Under the pieces are notes generated by a model. The model saw only the letters and a list, made by a program, of their open reading frames with translations, was not told the origin of the DNA and searched no databases. DNA of 64,000 nt, taken from assembly GCA_910578845.1 (NCBI GenBank), contig CAJTSL010000008.1:1-64000 (forward strand). The letters run 5' to 3'. This document shows positions 43,275-52,068 of the stretch, piece by piece. The stretch comes from an uncultured Lachnospiraceae bacterium (GTDB lineage: Bacteria > Bacillota > Clostridia > Lachnospirales > Lachnospiraceae). Made by a program: the position numbers and the translations under genes. Within the stretch, counting starts at the first letter, position 1. The number at the start of each line of letters is the position of its first letter.

Positions 43275-46028
43275 ATGAACGATACGATTAACAGGTATCT
43301 GGCGATATTATGTTACCCTTTTGCATCTCTGGATTTCTTCTTGGAAGACTATCTGGAGAACATCATCCGCGAGGAACGGACGGAAAATAGATGCAAGCGG
43401 GCAAAAGAGCGGCTGCAAGAAGCCATGATAGAGCATATGCAGGAGAGCTGTAGCGTGTATTCCTATGATGAAGCGTATATGTATCTGGAGAAATGCTATT
43501 TGCATGATATAAGGACAAAGAGATACCGGAAGGCATCTTCTCTGTATCTGGATTGTCTGGAGAAAATCGTGCGTTCTATGATATCGCAAAGGGACGGTAA
43601 GATTGCGTTCAAATATTGGGAGAACAGGAGCGATGAAGGGTTCCTTGGCGGGTTTGGCGATGCCAATAAAATATTCTTATTCCATGGCATGAACATGCAT
43701 ATCCCATTGGACTTTCTGATCATGCTCTATATGGCGCAGAATGAGGAGAACCATATCGGTAATCTGCAACATTATTATAACCAGATTGAGATTGCGGACC
43801 AACAGCTAGCTGCCATATTGCAATCAGGCGTCGCGGAGAATCACTTACATAAAGGGGTGTCGGTATCCTTTTTTGAAATCTGGGAGGCTTTCATGCTTCC
43901 CCTAAACCGCGATTCTATCGCGGCTATTAAGAGAAGCGATCTTTCCTTGGGCAATAACAGGATAAGGACGGGAGAAGTTCTTTTCTTCATCCTGGTGGCG
44001 GGAATCGTCCGTATTTTCCTTGCGCTTGCGCTACAGGGGAGCCAGTGGAACGATTGGGATGATGCGTTAAATGAGCTTGTGAACCGTTTCATAGACGGGA
44101 AGGGGCTGCGGGACTTTTACCAGGAGCGCTGGGGAGGCAGGGAAGAGACAGAAAAGAAGAACGTATGGAATGAAGTTCTCTCTTACTGCCAGGAAAAGTG
44201 GGATAGGGTATTGGAGATATTGCCTAAGCAGACGGAAGAACGTTCGCTGATCCGGGAGATTTTCCGTGTGCCGGAACAAATGTATACCGCAGACGAGCTG
44301 ATCCTTCTGTTCTACGGGATGCGGTATTTCAGGGAGCATGTCCGGCAGCAGGAAAACGAGGATGAAAGGATTTACAGGGACAAAGAGCGCACGGTGAAGT
44401 GTCTTCTGCAATACCTACGGATTAAGAATTATGTATTTGGCTGTACCGTGCAGAAGAAGAACATACGGGGGCTTGACTATTTCCAGAAAGAATATTACCA
44501 AAAGGATGCAAAGCTAAACCGTTTCTATGCTGCGGTTTTAAGCAGCCTATATCATAAGAAGACCAAAGTCGCCTATTGGGAACAGGCGATGCGCAAGCAG
44601 TTCCAGAACCGTGATCTGAAGAAAATTGAGTTTCGGACGTCAATAGATGACAATGAGTCGGTATTCCGTAAGAATGTAAGAGATTTCTTAGAGGCGTACC
44701 ATAACGTCATCTGGAAAGATTATTGTCGTGAAGAGAAAATGCCTTTTGGCGAGGCGGGCTACGATAGGGTCTGCCGTACCTTTCCCCGTGTGGGGCTGGT
44801 CTTTCATCTGCTCAAATGTGAAGATAAAACGGTTCCGTTCAAATGCTTCTTGGACGGGGTAGAGGATAAGGAAAAGTTGCAGTTCGGCGTTTTGGAAGAG
44901 CAGTATGTGGAGCAGATCCGGATCATGAACAAGCTGCGTGATGAAGTGAGAGGACTTGACCGTTATATCGTGGGGCTTGATGCGGCGAGCATCGAAAGCG
45001 CGACGCCCGTATGGGTCTTTGTGAAAGCTTATGAGAGGGCAAGAGACAGTACGATCGAGACGATAGGATATGGGGAAGACAGGCGGCAGAGCCTGCGCTT
45101 CACCTTCCATGCGGGAGAGGATTTCAGGCATATGTTATCGGGCCTGCGCAGGGTGGATGAAGCCATCACGTTTTTGAAGTTCCATGCAGGAGACCGGATT
45201 GGGCATGGCACTGTGCTGGGGATTTCGCCTGAGCATTGGTGGCGTCATAATCCTTTCGTTGTAATGCCAAGGAGCGAAGCGCTGGATAATTATATATGGG
45301 CATATTATGTATTGAGCAGGGATACCGTGGAGTGCAGCTCTACCTTGCTGGCCTATTTGGAGAGAAGGGTCTATGAGCTTGCCAAAGGGATTTATGGGAA
45401 AGCGCAAAATATTTCCTTGCAGGTGTTGGTGGAAGGTTATCTGAAACTGTTTGACGATAAGAGAGAGTGCTCTAATAGATGCATAGAAGCAAAAGACGTC
45501 GGCTTTTGTCAGGCGGTCAGGGATGACACATGCGATGAGGTGTTATGGAATGGAGAAAAGATTGCGCTTTCACGGCATTGCAAGAAGTTTCTCACGCAGA
45601 TGGAATGCCCGATTCACTATGAAGTGACGAAACAGGATATCCTGATCACGGAAATGCTACAGAACATATTGCGTAAGAAACTGAGCAGGGACGGTATTAT
45701 CGTGGAAGTGAACCCGTCTTCGAATATCGCCATCGGAGAGGTGGATAAGATAACGGAGAACCAGATTTACCAATTGAACGTACCGGACGGGGAAGACAAT
45801 GTCATGGTCTGCATCAATTCCGATGACCCTACTGTATTCCATACCAATGTATCGAACGAATTGGCATACATCTATTATGGGATGCTGCGCAATGGTGCGG
45901 GCAGGGAGACTGCGCTTGCCTGGATCGACAAGATCCGGGAGTGTGGCATCAAAGCCTCCTTTTTACAGGAAGAAGAGACGGAGCAGCAAATCTATGAGGA
46001 TCTGAGGAGGATCTTAAAAATGCTTTAG
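43275..46028 (+). CDS. rdrB: RADAR adenosine deaminase RdrB
   Basis: A 917-residue protein with split adenosine-deaminase motifs. The first metal-binding pair is HLH in VAENHLHKGVS (residues 190/192). HAGE appears at ~612 (FTFHAGEDF), RIGHG at ~642-645, NPSSNIAIG near 812, and NSDDP at ~850 (SDDPTVFHTN) with the catalytic/metal aspartates. Housekeeping adenosine deaminases are about 340 residues; the large insertions and N-terminal region match RdrB, which forms a large shell and deaminates adenosine in RNA or nucleotides during phage infection. ATG 43275 with GGAGG at 43262-43266 was chosen over the ATG at 43260. Confidence 0.85.
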   Translation: MNDTINRYLAILCYPFASLDFFLEDYLENIIREERTENRCKRAKERLQEAMIEHMQESCSVYSYDEAYMYLEKCYLHDIRTKRYRKASSLYLDCLEKIVRSMISQRDGKIAFKYWENRSDEGFLGGFGDANKIFLFHGMNMHIPLDFLIMLYMAQNEENHIGNLQHYYNQIEIADQQLAAILQSGVAENHLHKGVSVSFFEIWEAFMLPLNRDSIAAIKRSDLSLGNNRIRTGEVLFFILVAGIVRIFLALALQGSQWNDWDDALNELVNRFIDGKGLRDFYQERWGGREETEKKNVWNEVLSYCQEKWDRVLEILPKQTEERSLIREIFRVPEQMYTADELILLFYGMRYFREHVRQQENEDERIYRDKERTVKCLLQYLRIKNYVFGCTVQKKNIRGLDYFQKEYYQKDAKLNRFYAAVLSSLYHKKTKVAYWEQAMRKQFQNRDLKKIEFRTSIDDNESVFRKNVRDFLEAYHNVIWKDYCREEKMPFGEAGYDRVCRTFPRVGLVFHLLKCEDKTVPFKCFLDGVEDKEKLQFGVLEEQYVEQIRIMNKLRDEVRGLDRYIVGLDAASIESATPVWVFVKAYERARDSTIETIGYGEDRRQSLRFTFHAGEDFRHMLSGLRRVDEAITFLKFHAGDRIGHGTVLGISPEHWWRHNPFVVMPRSEALDNYIWAYYVLSRDTVECSSTLLAYLERRVYELAKGIYGKAQNISLQVLVEGYLKLFDDKRECSNRCIEAKDVGFCQAVRDDTCDEVLWNGEKIALSRHCKKFLTQMECPIHYEVTKQDILITEMLQNILRKKLSRDGIIVEVNPSSNIAIGEVDKITENQIYQLNVPDGEDNVMVCINSDDPTVFHTNVSNELAYIYYGMLRNGAGRETALAWIDKIRECGIKASFLQEEETEQQIYEDLRRILKML

Positions 46029-46030
46029 GC

Positions 46031-46061
46031 AAACCTGCAATTACCGTACAATTGCAGGTTT
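46031..46061. repeat. Perfect inverted repeat after rdrB
   Basis: AAACCTGCAATT (46031-46042) and AATTGCAGGTTT (46050-46061) enclose a 7-base loop, three bases after the rdrB stop. It may end transcription although no long T-run follows. Confidence 0.65.
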
Positions 46062-46253
46062 GATAAAAGTCAGTTCATGGGGAGCGTCGGGGTGGTTCGT
46101 CCGAAATACGAGCTGTAGGGCAAGCCGCTTCCCGAGCAGCCCTGTCGGGACATTGGCGGTGATGATGCGGCCGGAGACGTTACGGTATTCGTCCGTGTTG
46201 TCAAATCCGGTCAGCGTGACGGGGCATATAGAGAAAGCGCTGCTTACGACCAT
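46041..46253 (-). pseudogene. LacI/GalR-type regulator, C-terminal remnant
   Basis: On the minus strand a 70-residue frame reads TLTGFDNTDEYRNVSGRIIT, ANVPTGLLGKRLALQLVF and ends LTFIKPAIVR. This is the end of a LacI-family ligand-binding domain (GFDNT...TT..VP...LG..A...L......P......VVR). The helix-turn-helix and most of the sensor domain are absent. Its last bases overlap the inverted repeat after rdrB, so the RADAR locus may have inserted into or beside this gene. Confidence 0.65.
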
Positions 46254-46286
46254 CGGATGAGAAGCCGGCAGTGCGGAAATGGCTGC

Positions 46287-47573
46287 CTAGAATATGATCC
46301 TGAGCCGGAACCATCCGTTCTCTTGTGTAAACGTATAAAATGCATTGTTCTTGCGGCAGAAGGCAGCAATGGAACGTGTACCGATGCCGTGCTGCTCATC
46401 TTCTGTTATCGGGAGGCCGTCATCAGAAAATGCGATTGTCTCAAAGCACGGATTGGAAATCTCTAGCATGAGCTGCGGCTTATCAATGCATTTACAGATG
46501 ATCTTACGCTGTTCTTTTGGCAGCTTGCGGCAGTAGGCGATGGCGTTTTCCAAGGCGTTAGCGAATACGCAGGAAAGCTCCGCGGAATCGACGGGCAGAG
46601 AGTCAGGGATACACAGATAGGTCTCTAGCACAATGTCCGCCGTCGCAGCCTGCCCGAGATAAGAGGACAGGGTAGCGTTTAGGATCGGTTCTTTGCAATA
46701 ATGTTTCGTTTCCTGCAAAGGAAAGAAAGATATAAAATGATTAATATAATCGAGAGCGGCGCTTGTGTTGCCGCTTTCGATTAAAGACGAAAGCACCTGG
46801 AGCTTATGGCGGGCATCATGCCTGTCAATTTTTTTCTTCTCTTCAATAGCCATGTCTTCGGCTACTTTTTCCTTTAAATTATTGACTTGGTATTCTAAAA
46901 GCACCCGGTTATAACTCGTAATCTGAAATTGATATTGCATGGACAGATATTGGAAGATTGCGAAATAGATAATCAATATGACCGTCCCGAGCAGATAGAT
47001 CAAGACAACGCTGGACGGGCTCTGCGTATAGGGCTTGGGATAGAAAGCGATGGTCACGGAAAGGAGCATGAGGGAACAGGGGACAAGCGAGAGAATGCCC
47101 CAGCCGTTCCTGGCAATGGAAATAAGGCGCATAAAAGGTTTCCTTAAGAACATGATTTCCGCCAGGATGACAATCAGGTAAGCTATGACCCGGAGAATAA
47201 AATCGCATAAAATCGTACCGTTGATCGCCGTATTCAACAGCGTTATGCTCGCCGCAATGTATAAGGAGAAAAGAATTTGCGTCGCATGATTGAAAACGGC
47301 TCTCGCAGGCTGGCTTTTTGCCAGTTTGTAGATAAGGAAGATTGCAGGGAAGGAAATCGTGAACAAAAATATCCGCATAAAGAACAGATAGCCGGCGAAA
47401 TAAATAATGGCAGCAGTAGAAACCGTGACATAGACAAGGAAAACGGAAATGATGCATATGACTTTCTTCATATCGTACCGGAACTTGGAAGTGGTGCATA
47501 TCATGCCGAAAGAACCGATTACGGTTATCAGTGCTTTTATTAAGGAATAGGGGAAATTATTTTCAAATAACAT
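46287..47573 (-). CDS. AgrC-like membrane histidine kinase (GHKL type)
   Basis: A 428-residue sensor kinase of the HPK10/AgrC kind. About six or seven hydrophobic segments fill residues ~10-220 (LIKALITVIGSFGMICTTSK, IYFAGYLFFMRIFLFTI, LIVILAEIMFLRKPF). The phosphoacceptor region is KKIDRHDARHKLQVLSSLIE, and the GHKL ATP-binding part has LSCVFANALENAIAYC (N box) and HGIGTRSIAAFCRKNNA (G box). It overlaps the regulator gene upstream by 11 bases. No AgrB/AgrD peptide genes are nearby. It probably senses a peptide or membrane signal. Confidence 0.87.
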   Translation of the reverse strand: MLFENNFPYSLIKALITVIGSFGMICTTSKFRYDMKKVICIISVFLVYVTVSTAAIIYFAGYLFFMRIFLFTISFPAIFLIYKLAKSQPARAVFNHATQILFSLYIAASITLLNTAINGTILCDFILRVIAYLIVILAEIMFLRKPFMRLISIARNGWGILSLVPCSLMLLSVTIAFYPKPYTQSPSSVVLIYLLGTVILIIYFAIFQYLSMQYQFQITSYNRVLLEYQVNNLKEKVAEDMAIEEKKKIDRHDARHKLQVLSSLIESGNTSAALDYINHFISFFPLQETKHYCKEPILNATLSSYLGQAATADIVLETYLCIPDSLPVDSAELSCVFANALENAIAYCRKLPKEQRKIICKCIDKPQLMLEISNPCFETIAFSDDGLPITEDEQHGIGTRSIAAFCRKNNAFYTFTQENGWFRLRIIF

Positions 47574-48309
47574 GGCAATTGCCTCCGTTTAGCCAGTAAT
47601 CTGCCCATTGCGATTTTACCGTTTCATACATGCGCCGGGGAACCGGTATATGGATCTTGTCCGAGATGATTAAATCGGACCTGGTGACTTCTGTTACATG
47701 ATAAAGGTTCACGACATAAGAAGAACCAACGAGAATGAGGCCGTTATGTATCAACATCGGAGCGGCTGCATTTTTAAACGTATCGTTAAAAGACACGCTG
47801 TTAATGGATGTGTCGTTGCTCATATAGTAAGAGATGACCCTGCCGTTGCGCTCTGCATATCGGATGTCCCTGACGGGGAGCATACGGATAGAATCCGGCG
47901 TTTTGATGGAGATGACTTCCCGCATGGCTTGGCGGAAATAGGTAACCGCTTTGTCCAGGACGGGGAAAAGCTGTTTGTCTATAATCGGCTTTAAGAGATA
48001 GTGAAAGGCCTCGATATGATAGGATTCTACCGCAAATTCGGAGGAGGAAGTCAGAAAGACAATCATCCCCGTATCGCCCCTGTCCCGTAACATATGTCCT
48101 AACTGTATGCCGTCTAAGTTAGGCATGATGATATCTAACAGATACAGATCAAAACCACCGCTTTCTTCGATTTGGTTTAAAAGTTCTTTGCCGGAGGAGA
48201 AAACGGAAAGAGAGAAAGTAAAATCCGGCTTTGTCAGTTTATAGGTTTGTAGCATTTCTGCAATGGATCTGCAATACGCTTCTTCGTCATCACATATGGC
48301 AATCCGCAT
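47563..48309 (-). CDS. LytTR-family response regulator (AgrA-like)
   Basis: A 248-residue regulator: receiver MRIAICDDEEAYCRSIAEML with FDLYLLDIIMPNLDGIQL as the phospho-aspartate strand, then a C-terminal LytTR DNA-binding domain (ISIKTPDSIRMLPVRDIRYA, RNGRVISYYMSNDTS, HNGLILVGSSYVVNLYHVTE). ATG 48309 was chosen because it gives the canonical receiver start and has GGAGG just upstream; an earlier in-frame ATG at 48351 lies within the promoter. It is the first gene of a two-gene operon with the kinase. Confidence 0.92.
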   Translation of the reverse strand: MRIAICDDEEAYCRSIAEMLQTYKLTKPDFTFSLSVFSSGKELLNQIEESGGFDLYLLDIIMPNLDGIQLGHMLRDRGDTGMIVFLTSSSEFAVESYHIEAFHYLLKPIIDKQLFPVLDKAVTYFRQAMREVISIKTPDSIRMLPVRDIRYAERNGRVISYYMSNDTSINSVSFNDTFKNAAAPMLIHNGLILVGSSYVVNLYHVTEVTRSDLIISDKIHIPVPRRMYETVKSQWADYWLNGGNCHVI

Positions 48310-48341
48310 TTTTTTGCCTCCTACATGGTTTTTCGCTAATA

Positions 48342-48407
48342 AGTCTAACAAAAATAGGAATGTGTGTCAAGACAGCCAAATTTACAAAAAAACATACCAA
48401 ATTTACA
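48342..48407 (-). promoter_or_regulatory. LytTR-type autoregulated promoter
   Basis: On the minus strand: TTGACA (48365-48370), 17 bp spacer, TAGACT (48342-48347). Just upstream are two exact direct repeats of TGTAAATTTGG (48376-48386 and 48397-48407) exactly 21 bp apart, the spacing of AgrA/LytTR sites on one face of the helix. The regulator likely activates its own operon. Confidence 0.78.
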
Positions 48408-48570
48408 ATTTTTCTTGCAACAGCGACTTTTTTTGATAAAATTTCTTTGCGCCGCCAAGGGATGCAGCGCTTTTCTTTCTAGAGTTTATTTATGGCATAT
48501 AAGATGTTATGTGAGAAAGTGTTATGCAAGAGCAAGAGAACAAGAAAATTAGGAAAAGGGGCATATGGTC

Positions 48571-50577
48571 ATGAAAAGAACAATAAAAGGGAAATTGACA
48601 ATCAGCGTGCTGTGTATGGTTGCAGCCAGTATCTTGTTTACGGCAATTGGCATTGTTATCGTGGCGGGGAGGCGTCTTTTAAGAGACCAGACGGAGGCCT
48701 TACAATTATATGCGGACAAATACGCAGAGGAAATCAATACATGGATTGAGAATGAGAAAATGCTTGCCAAGGGAACAGCCAACTGCATAGCGGCATCTGG
48801 CAATAGGGAGGAAGAAGCCATTCAAGCTGTCTTAGACACCTATGCTGCCGGAAGGGGAGAGCTTTTGAACCTGTACTGTGGGACGAAGGATAGCGCATTT
48901 ATCCAGTCCAATAAGGAAGCAGCGATACCGGAAGGCTATGACCCGGTAACGCGCGGCTGGTATCAACAGGCAGCGGCTACGGGAGCGGGAAGCGTGATTG
49001 TGACAGACCCATATTGGGATGTCCTGACGAACCAGATGTGTACGACGATTGCCTCGCCAATTTACATAGAGGGTGAGCTATGTGCGGTAATCGGTTTAGA
49101 TGTTACGTTAGCAACTGTGACGGATCTGACGGCGAGCATCGACTTTGCAGACGGCGTATATGGCTTCCTGGTAGACAGTAACGGGAAGTATATTGCGCAC
49201 CGGAATAAAGACTATGAGCCCTCAGAAGAGTCGGCGCTTGCTGTTTCGGACATCATGCCCGGTTTGGAGGAATTGCTGAAGGGACAGGGGCAGAAGGTCA
49301 TTGAATTGACTGATTATGATGACAGCCAATGTTATTTTGCGGTAGCGGGGATTGACGGATGCGGTTGGAACATGGGTGTGGTCGTGCCAACAGCTAATGT
49401 CAGCCAGTCTTTGTTTACCATGGTTATGGTCACGGCAGTGATTGCGTTAGTCATCATCCTGTTGGTGGCTGTTATCATGACGGGAATGATCGGAAGGCTG
49501 CTAGCGCCTATCCAGACACTGAAACAGTTTGCATCCGGCGATTTCTCCGAGAATGCCATCATAGAAAAGGGAATCCCCAAGCGTTACAAAGACGAGACAG
49601 AGCAGATTAGGACAGCGACAACTGAGGTAAAGCAACAGATCAGGGGCATTATCCTGAATACGAAGAGGGAGGCGGGCAGCATAGGGACCATCGCGGAAGA
49701 CACTTCTTCTAAGATGATGGAGCTAACGAATGATATCTCCGGTATTGCCGATGCAAGCGTGCAGGTATTAGAGCAAACGACGCGAGCCAAAGAACTTGCC
49801 GAGAGCATCAAGCGAAACGGAGAAGAGCTTAGCGGTGTCGTTGAAAGCGTAGCAGGAAAAGCCGGAAAGGCAGCCGAGCAGTCGGCGGACATTGTAGAGA
49901 GGGCAGGCATGCAACATCAGAATTCTAAAGATTCCAGCAAGGAAGCAGTCACATTATACCAAGAGACAAAAGATGAACTGGAACAAGCGATTACGGACAG
50001 CCAGAGAGTGCAGGAAATTGATACGCTGACGGAAGAAATCCTTTCTATTAGTTCACAGACGAATCTTCTGGCGCTCAACGCCAGTATCGAAGCGGCAAGA
50101 GCAGGAGAGGCAGGAAAAGGGTTTGCAGTTGTAGCGGATGAGATCAGGCAGCTTGCAGACCATTCCAAAGAAGCGGTAGACAAAATCCGTAAGGTCACGG
50201 AGAGCGTCATGGATAATGTTACGTTCCTTGCCGAAAGTTCTAGGAAACTATTAGAATTCATGAATGGGAAAGTCATGAGGGATTATGAAGCAATGACAAA
50301 GCTTGCGGGAATGTATGAGAAAGATGCGGCATTTTATAGCGATATCTCTATCGATCTGGAAGTAGCGTCAGAAGAGATGAGCGCCAGCATTCTGGAAATC
50401 AATGAGTCGATTGCCTCAATTGCCTCGCTTGTGGGAGAGATTGCGGATTATATGCAGAAAATGAAAGCCTCAGCGAAGAATTCTGATGAGAATTCCAAGG
50501 CGGTTCTTGACCAGATGGAAGAACTGTTCCGATTAAGCGGAATCTTAAACCAGACAGTGGCAGCTTTTAAAGTATAA
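48571..50577 (+). CDS. Methyl-accepting chemotaxis protein with dCache_1-type sensor
   Basis: A 668-residue chemoreceptor. TM1 is about residues 8-30. A ~240-residue dCache-type domain follows with RGWYQQAAATGAGSVIVTDP, YWDVLTNQMCTTIASPIYIE and AVIGLDVTLATVTDLTAS, a layout common for amino-acid sensors. TM2 is about 283-310 (LFTMVMVTAVIALVIILLV), then a HAMP-like linker (LLAPIQTLKQFASGDFSEN) and the signalling tip QTNLLALNASIEAARAGEAG near residue 496. ATG 48571 fits the AAAAGGGG site better than ATG 48565. The next gene, a GGDEF protein, follows within 21 bases. Confidence 0.92.
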   Translation: MKRTIKGKLTISVLCMVAASILFTAIGIVIVAGRRLLRDQTEALQLYADKYAEEINTWIENEKMLAKGTANCIAASGNREEEAIQAVLDTYAAGRGELLNLYCGTKDSAFIQSNKEAAIPEGYDPVTRGWYQQAAATGAGSVIVTDPYWDVLTNQMCTTIASPIYIEGELCAVIGLDVTLATVTDLTASIDFADGVYGFLVDSNGKYIAHRNKDYEPSEESALAVSDIMPGLEELLKGQGQKVIELTDYDDSQCYFAVAGIDGCGWNMGVVVPTANVSQSLFTMVMVTAVIALVIILLVAVIMTGMIGRLLAPIQTLKQFASGDFSENAIIEKGIPKRYKDETEQIRTATTEVKQQIRGIILNTKREAGSIGTIAEDTSSKMMELTNDISGIADASVQVLEQTTRAKELAESIKRNGEELSGVVESVAGKAGKAAEQSADIVERAGMQHQNSKDSSKEAVTLYQETKDELEQAITDSQRVQEIDTLTEEILSISSQTNLLALNASIEAARAGEAGKGFAVVADEIRQLADHSKEAVDKIRKVTESVMDNVTFLAESSRKLLEFMNGKVMRDYEAMTKLAGMYEKDAAFYSDISIDLEVASEEMSASILEINESIASIASLVGEIADYMQKMKASAKNSDENSKAVLDQMEELFRLSGILNQTVAAFKV

Positions 50578-50598
50578 AAGACATGAGGGGGTACAGGT

Positions 50599-51930
50599 AT
50601 GAAAGAGACAAAGATGTGGGAAATTTACGAAAGGCTGCATGAAATTGTATGTGTGGTAGACGTGGAAAATCATGAATTGATATATGTAAACCAAAGGGCA
50701 TGTGAATTATATGATATTGAGGACAGAGAGCAGATCAAAGGAAAGAAGTGCTATGAAGTGCTGATGAGGAGTTTGGCGCCCTGTGCCATTTGCAATAATA
50801 ACAAATTGTGTACCGGCGCTTTTCTGGAGGAGGTACGCTATAATCCGGTTGTCAAGAAAAAACTGGCTATCAAAGACACCATTGTGGAAGAGGATGGGAA
50901 AAAATACCGTTTTGAGCTGGCGGTAGATTTGAGTGCATATGAGCTGGACGGAGCAGGTAATGAAGATAAAGAAGCTATGGTCAATGAGGGGCTACGGATT
51001 TCACTGGCAGCAACGACACCAGAAGAATCCATTCTTGCTTTGTTAGAATACTTGGGACTGTCGTTGCATAGTGGCAGGGCATATATTTTCGAAGAAACCA
51101 GGAAAGGGATGTTGGACAATACCTATGAATGGTGTGCCAATAGTATGGCGACACATAAAGAGAACTTACAGGGGATCCCCAGGGAGGTCGTAGCTTCCTG
51201 GTATCAGAAATTCTTAAAAGGGGAAAATATCGTGATCAAAGATATAGAAAGCGTCCGGGAGAGCGAACCCATGATCTATGAATATCTGGCGCCACAGAGT
51301 ATCCGCTCGTTGGTCGTCAGTCCTTTGATGAACGAAGGCAGGGTGATTGGCTTTTATGGCGTGGACAACCCGCCGGAGAAGTCTTTGCAGCATATCATGA
51401 CACTGTTGCAGATATTGGGGCATTTTATTGTCTCCCTGCTCCATAGGAGGAATCACGTGCGCCGGTTAGAGGAACTCTGCTTCCAGGATAGACTGACAGG
51501 AATCGGGAACCGGCATGCCATGAACGAATATCTGGATAAGATGAAGAGCCGGAAGAGTGTAGGCGTTTTATATTGTGATGTCATGGGACTGAAACAGATG
51601 AATGATACGAAAGGACATCGGGAAGGCGATCTTTTGTTAGTCCGTGCAAGTGAATGTTTGCGCAAGGCATTCGGGGAGTATCCGCTCTTCCGTATCGGCG
51701 GTGACGAATTTCTCGCCCTGTGCGAAGGAATGACACAAGAAGAGTTAATGCGCAGCGTAAATCTTCTGCGGGAAGAGATGCGTGAGAAAGATGCACTGAT
51801 GGCGCTTGGCAGTGCATGGCATGCAGCAGGGATCTATGACATAGAACAATTGATCAGGAAGGCCGATAGCCGTATGTATGAGGACAAACGTGCCTGGTAT
51901 GAAAATAGCCGCGACAGGCGGCGGGTTTAG
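50599..51930 (+). CDS. Sensory diguanylate cyclase (PAS-like, GAF, GGDEF)
   Basis: A 443-residue cytoplasmic protein. An N-terminal PAS-like domain (VVDVENHELIYVNQRACELY, with a Cys cluster PCAICNNNKLC that could bind metal or a cofactor) leads to a GAF-like domain (about 125-280, SIRSLVVSPLMNEGRVIGFY). The C-terminal GGDEF domain starts RLTGIGNRHAMNEYLDK and keeps an intact GGDEF at residues 367-371, so it should make c-di-GMP from GTP. It lacks an RxxD inhibition motif just ahead of GGDEF. Co-transcribed with the chemoreceptor. AGGGGG precedes the ATG. Confidence 0.9.
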   Translation: MKETKMWEIYERLHEIVCVVDVENHELIYVNQRACELYDIEDREQIKGKKCYEVLMRSLAPCAICNNNKLCTGAFLEEVRYNPVVKKKLAIKDTIVEEDGKKYRFELAVDLSAYELDGAGNEDKEAMVNEGLRISLAATTPEESILALLEYLGLSLHSGRAYIFEETRKGMLDNTYEWCANSMATHKENLQGIPREVVASWYQKFLKGENIVIKDIESVRESEPMIYEYLAPQSIRSLVVSPLMNEGRVIGFYGVDNPPEKSLQHIMTLLQILGHFIVSLLHRRNHVRRLEELCFQDRLTGIGNRHAMNEYLDKMKSRKSVGVLYCDVMGLKQMNDTKGHREGDLLLVRASECLRKAFGEYPLFRIGGDEFLALCEGMTQEELMRSVNLLREEMREKDALMALGSAWHAAGIYDIEQLIRKADSRMYEDKRAWYENSRDRRRV

Positions 51931-52068
51931 ATTGGAAAATCAAGCAAAAAGCGCTTTACTCTTATTTTGCTATCAGGTATGATTAGAGTGCATGATGTAG
52001 CTGTCAATAACACAAAACATCGTAAGCTCATGCACGAAATAACTCTTTTTGTGGAGGGGGGAGCCGTG

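Noticed and set aside
43275..46028. Housekeeping adenosine deaminase for purine salvage
   Set aside because: The protein is about 917 residues, nearly three times the salvage enzyme, has motifs separated by large insertions and is paired with a large ATPase.
46060..46260. Plus-strand open frame after rdrB
   Set aside because: It is the antisense of the LacI-like remnant, which has the better family match on the minus strand.
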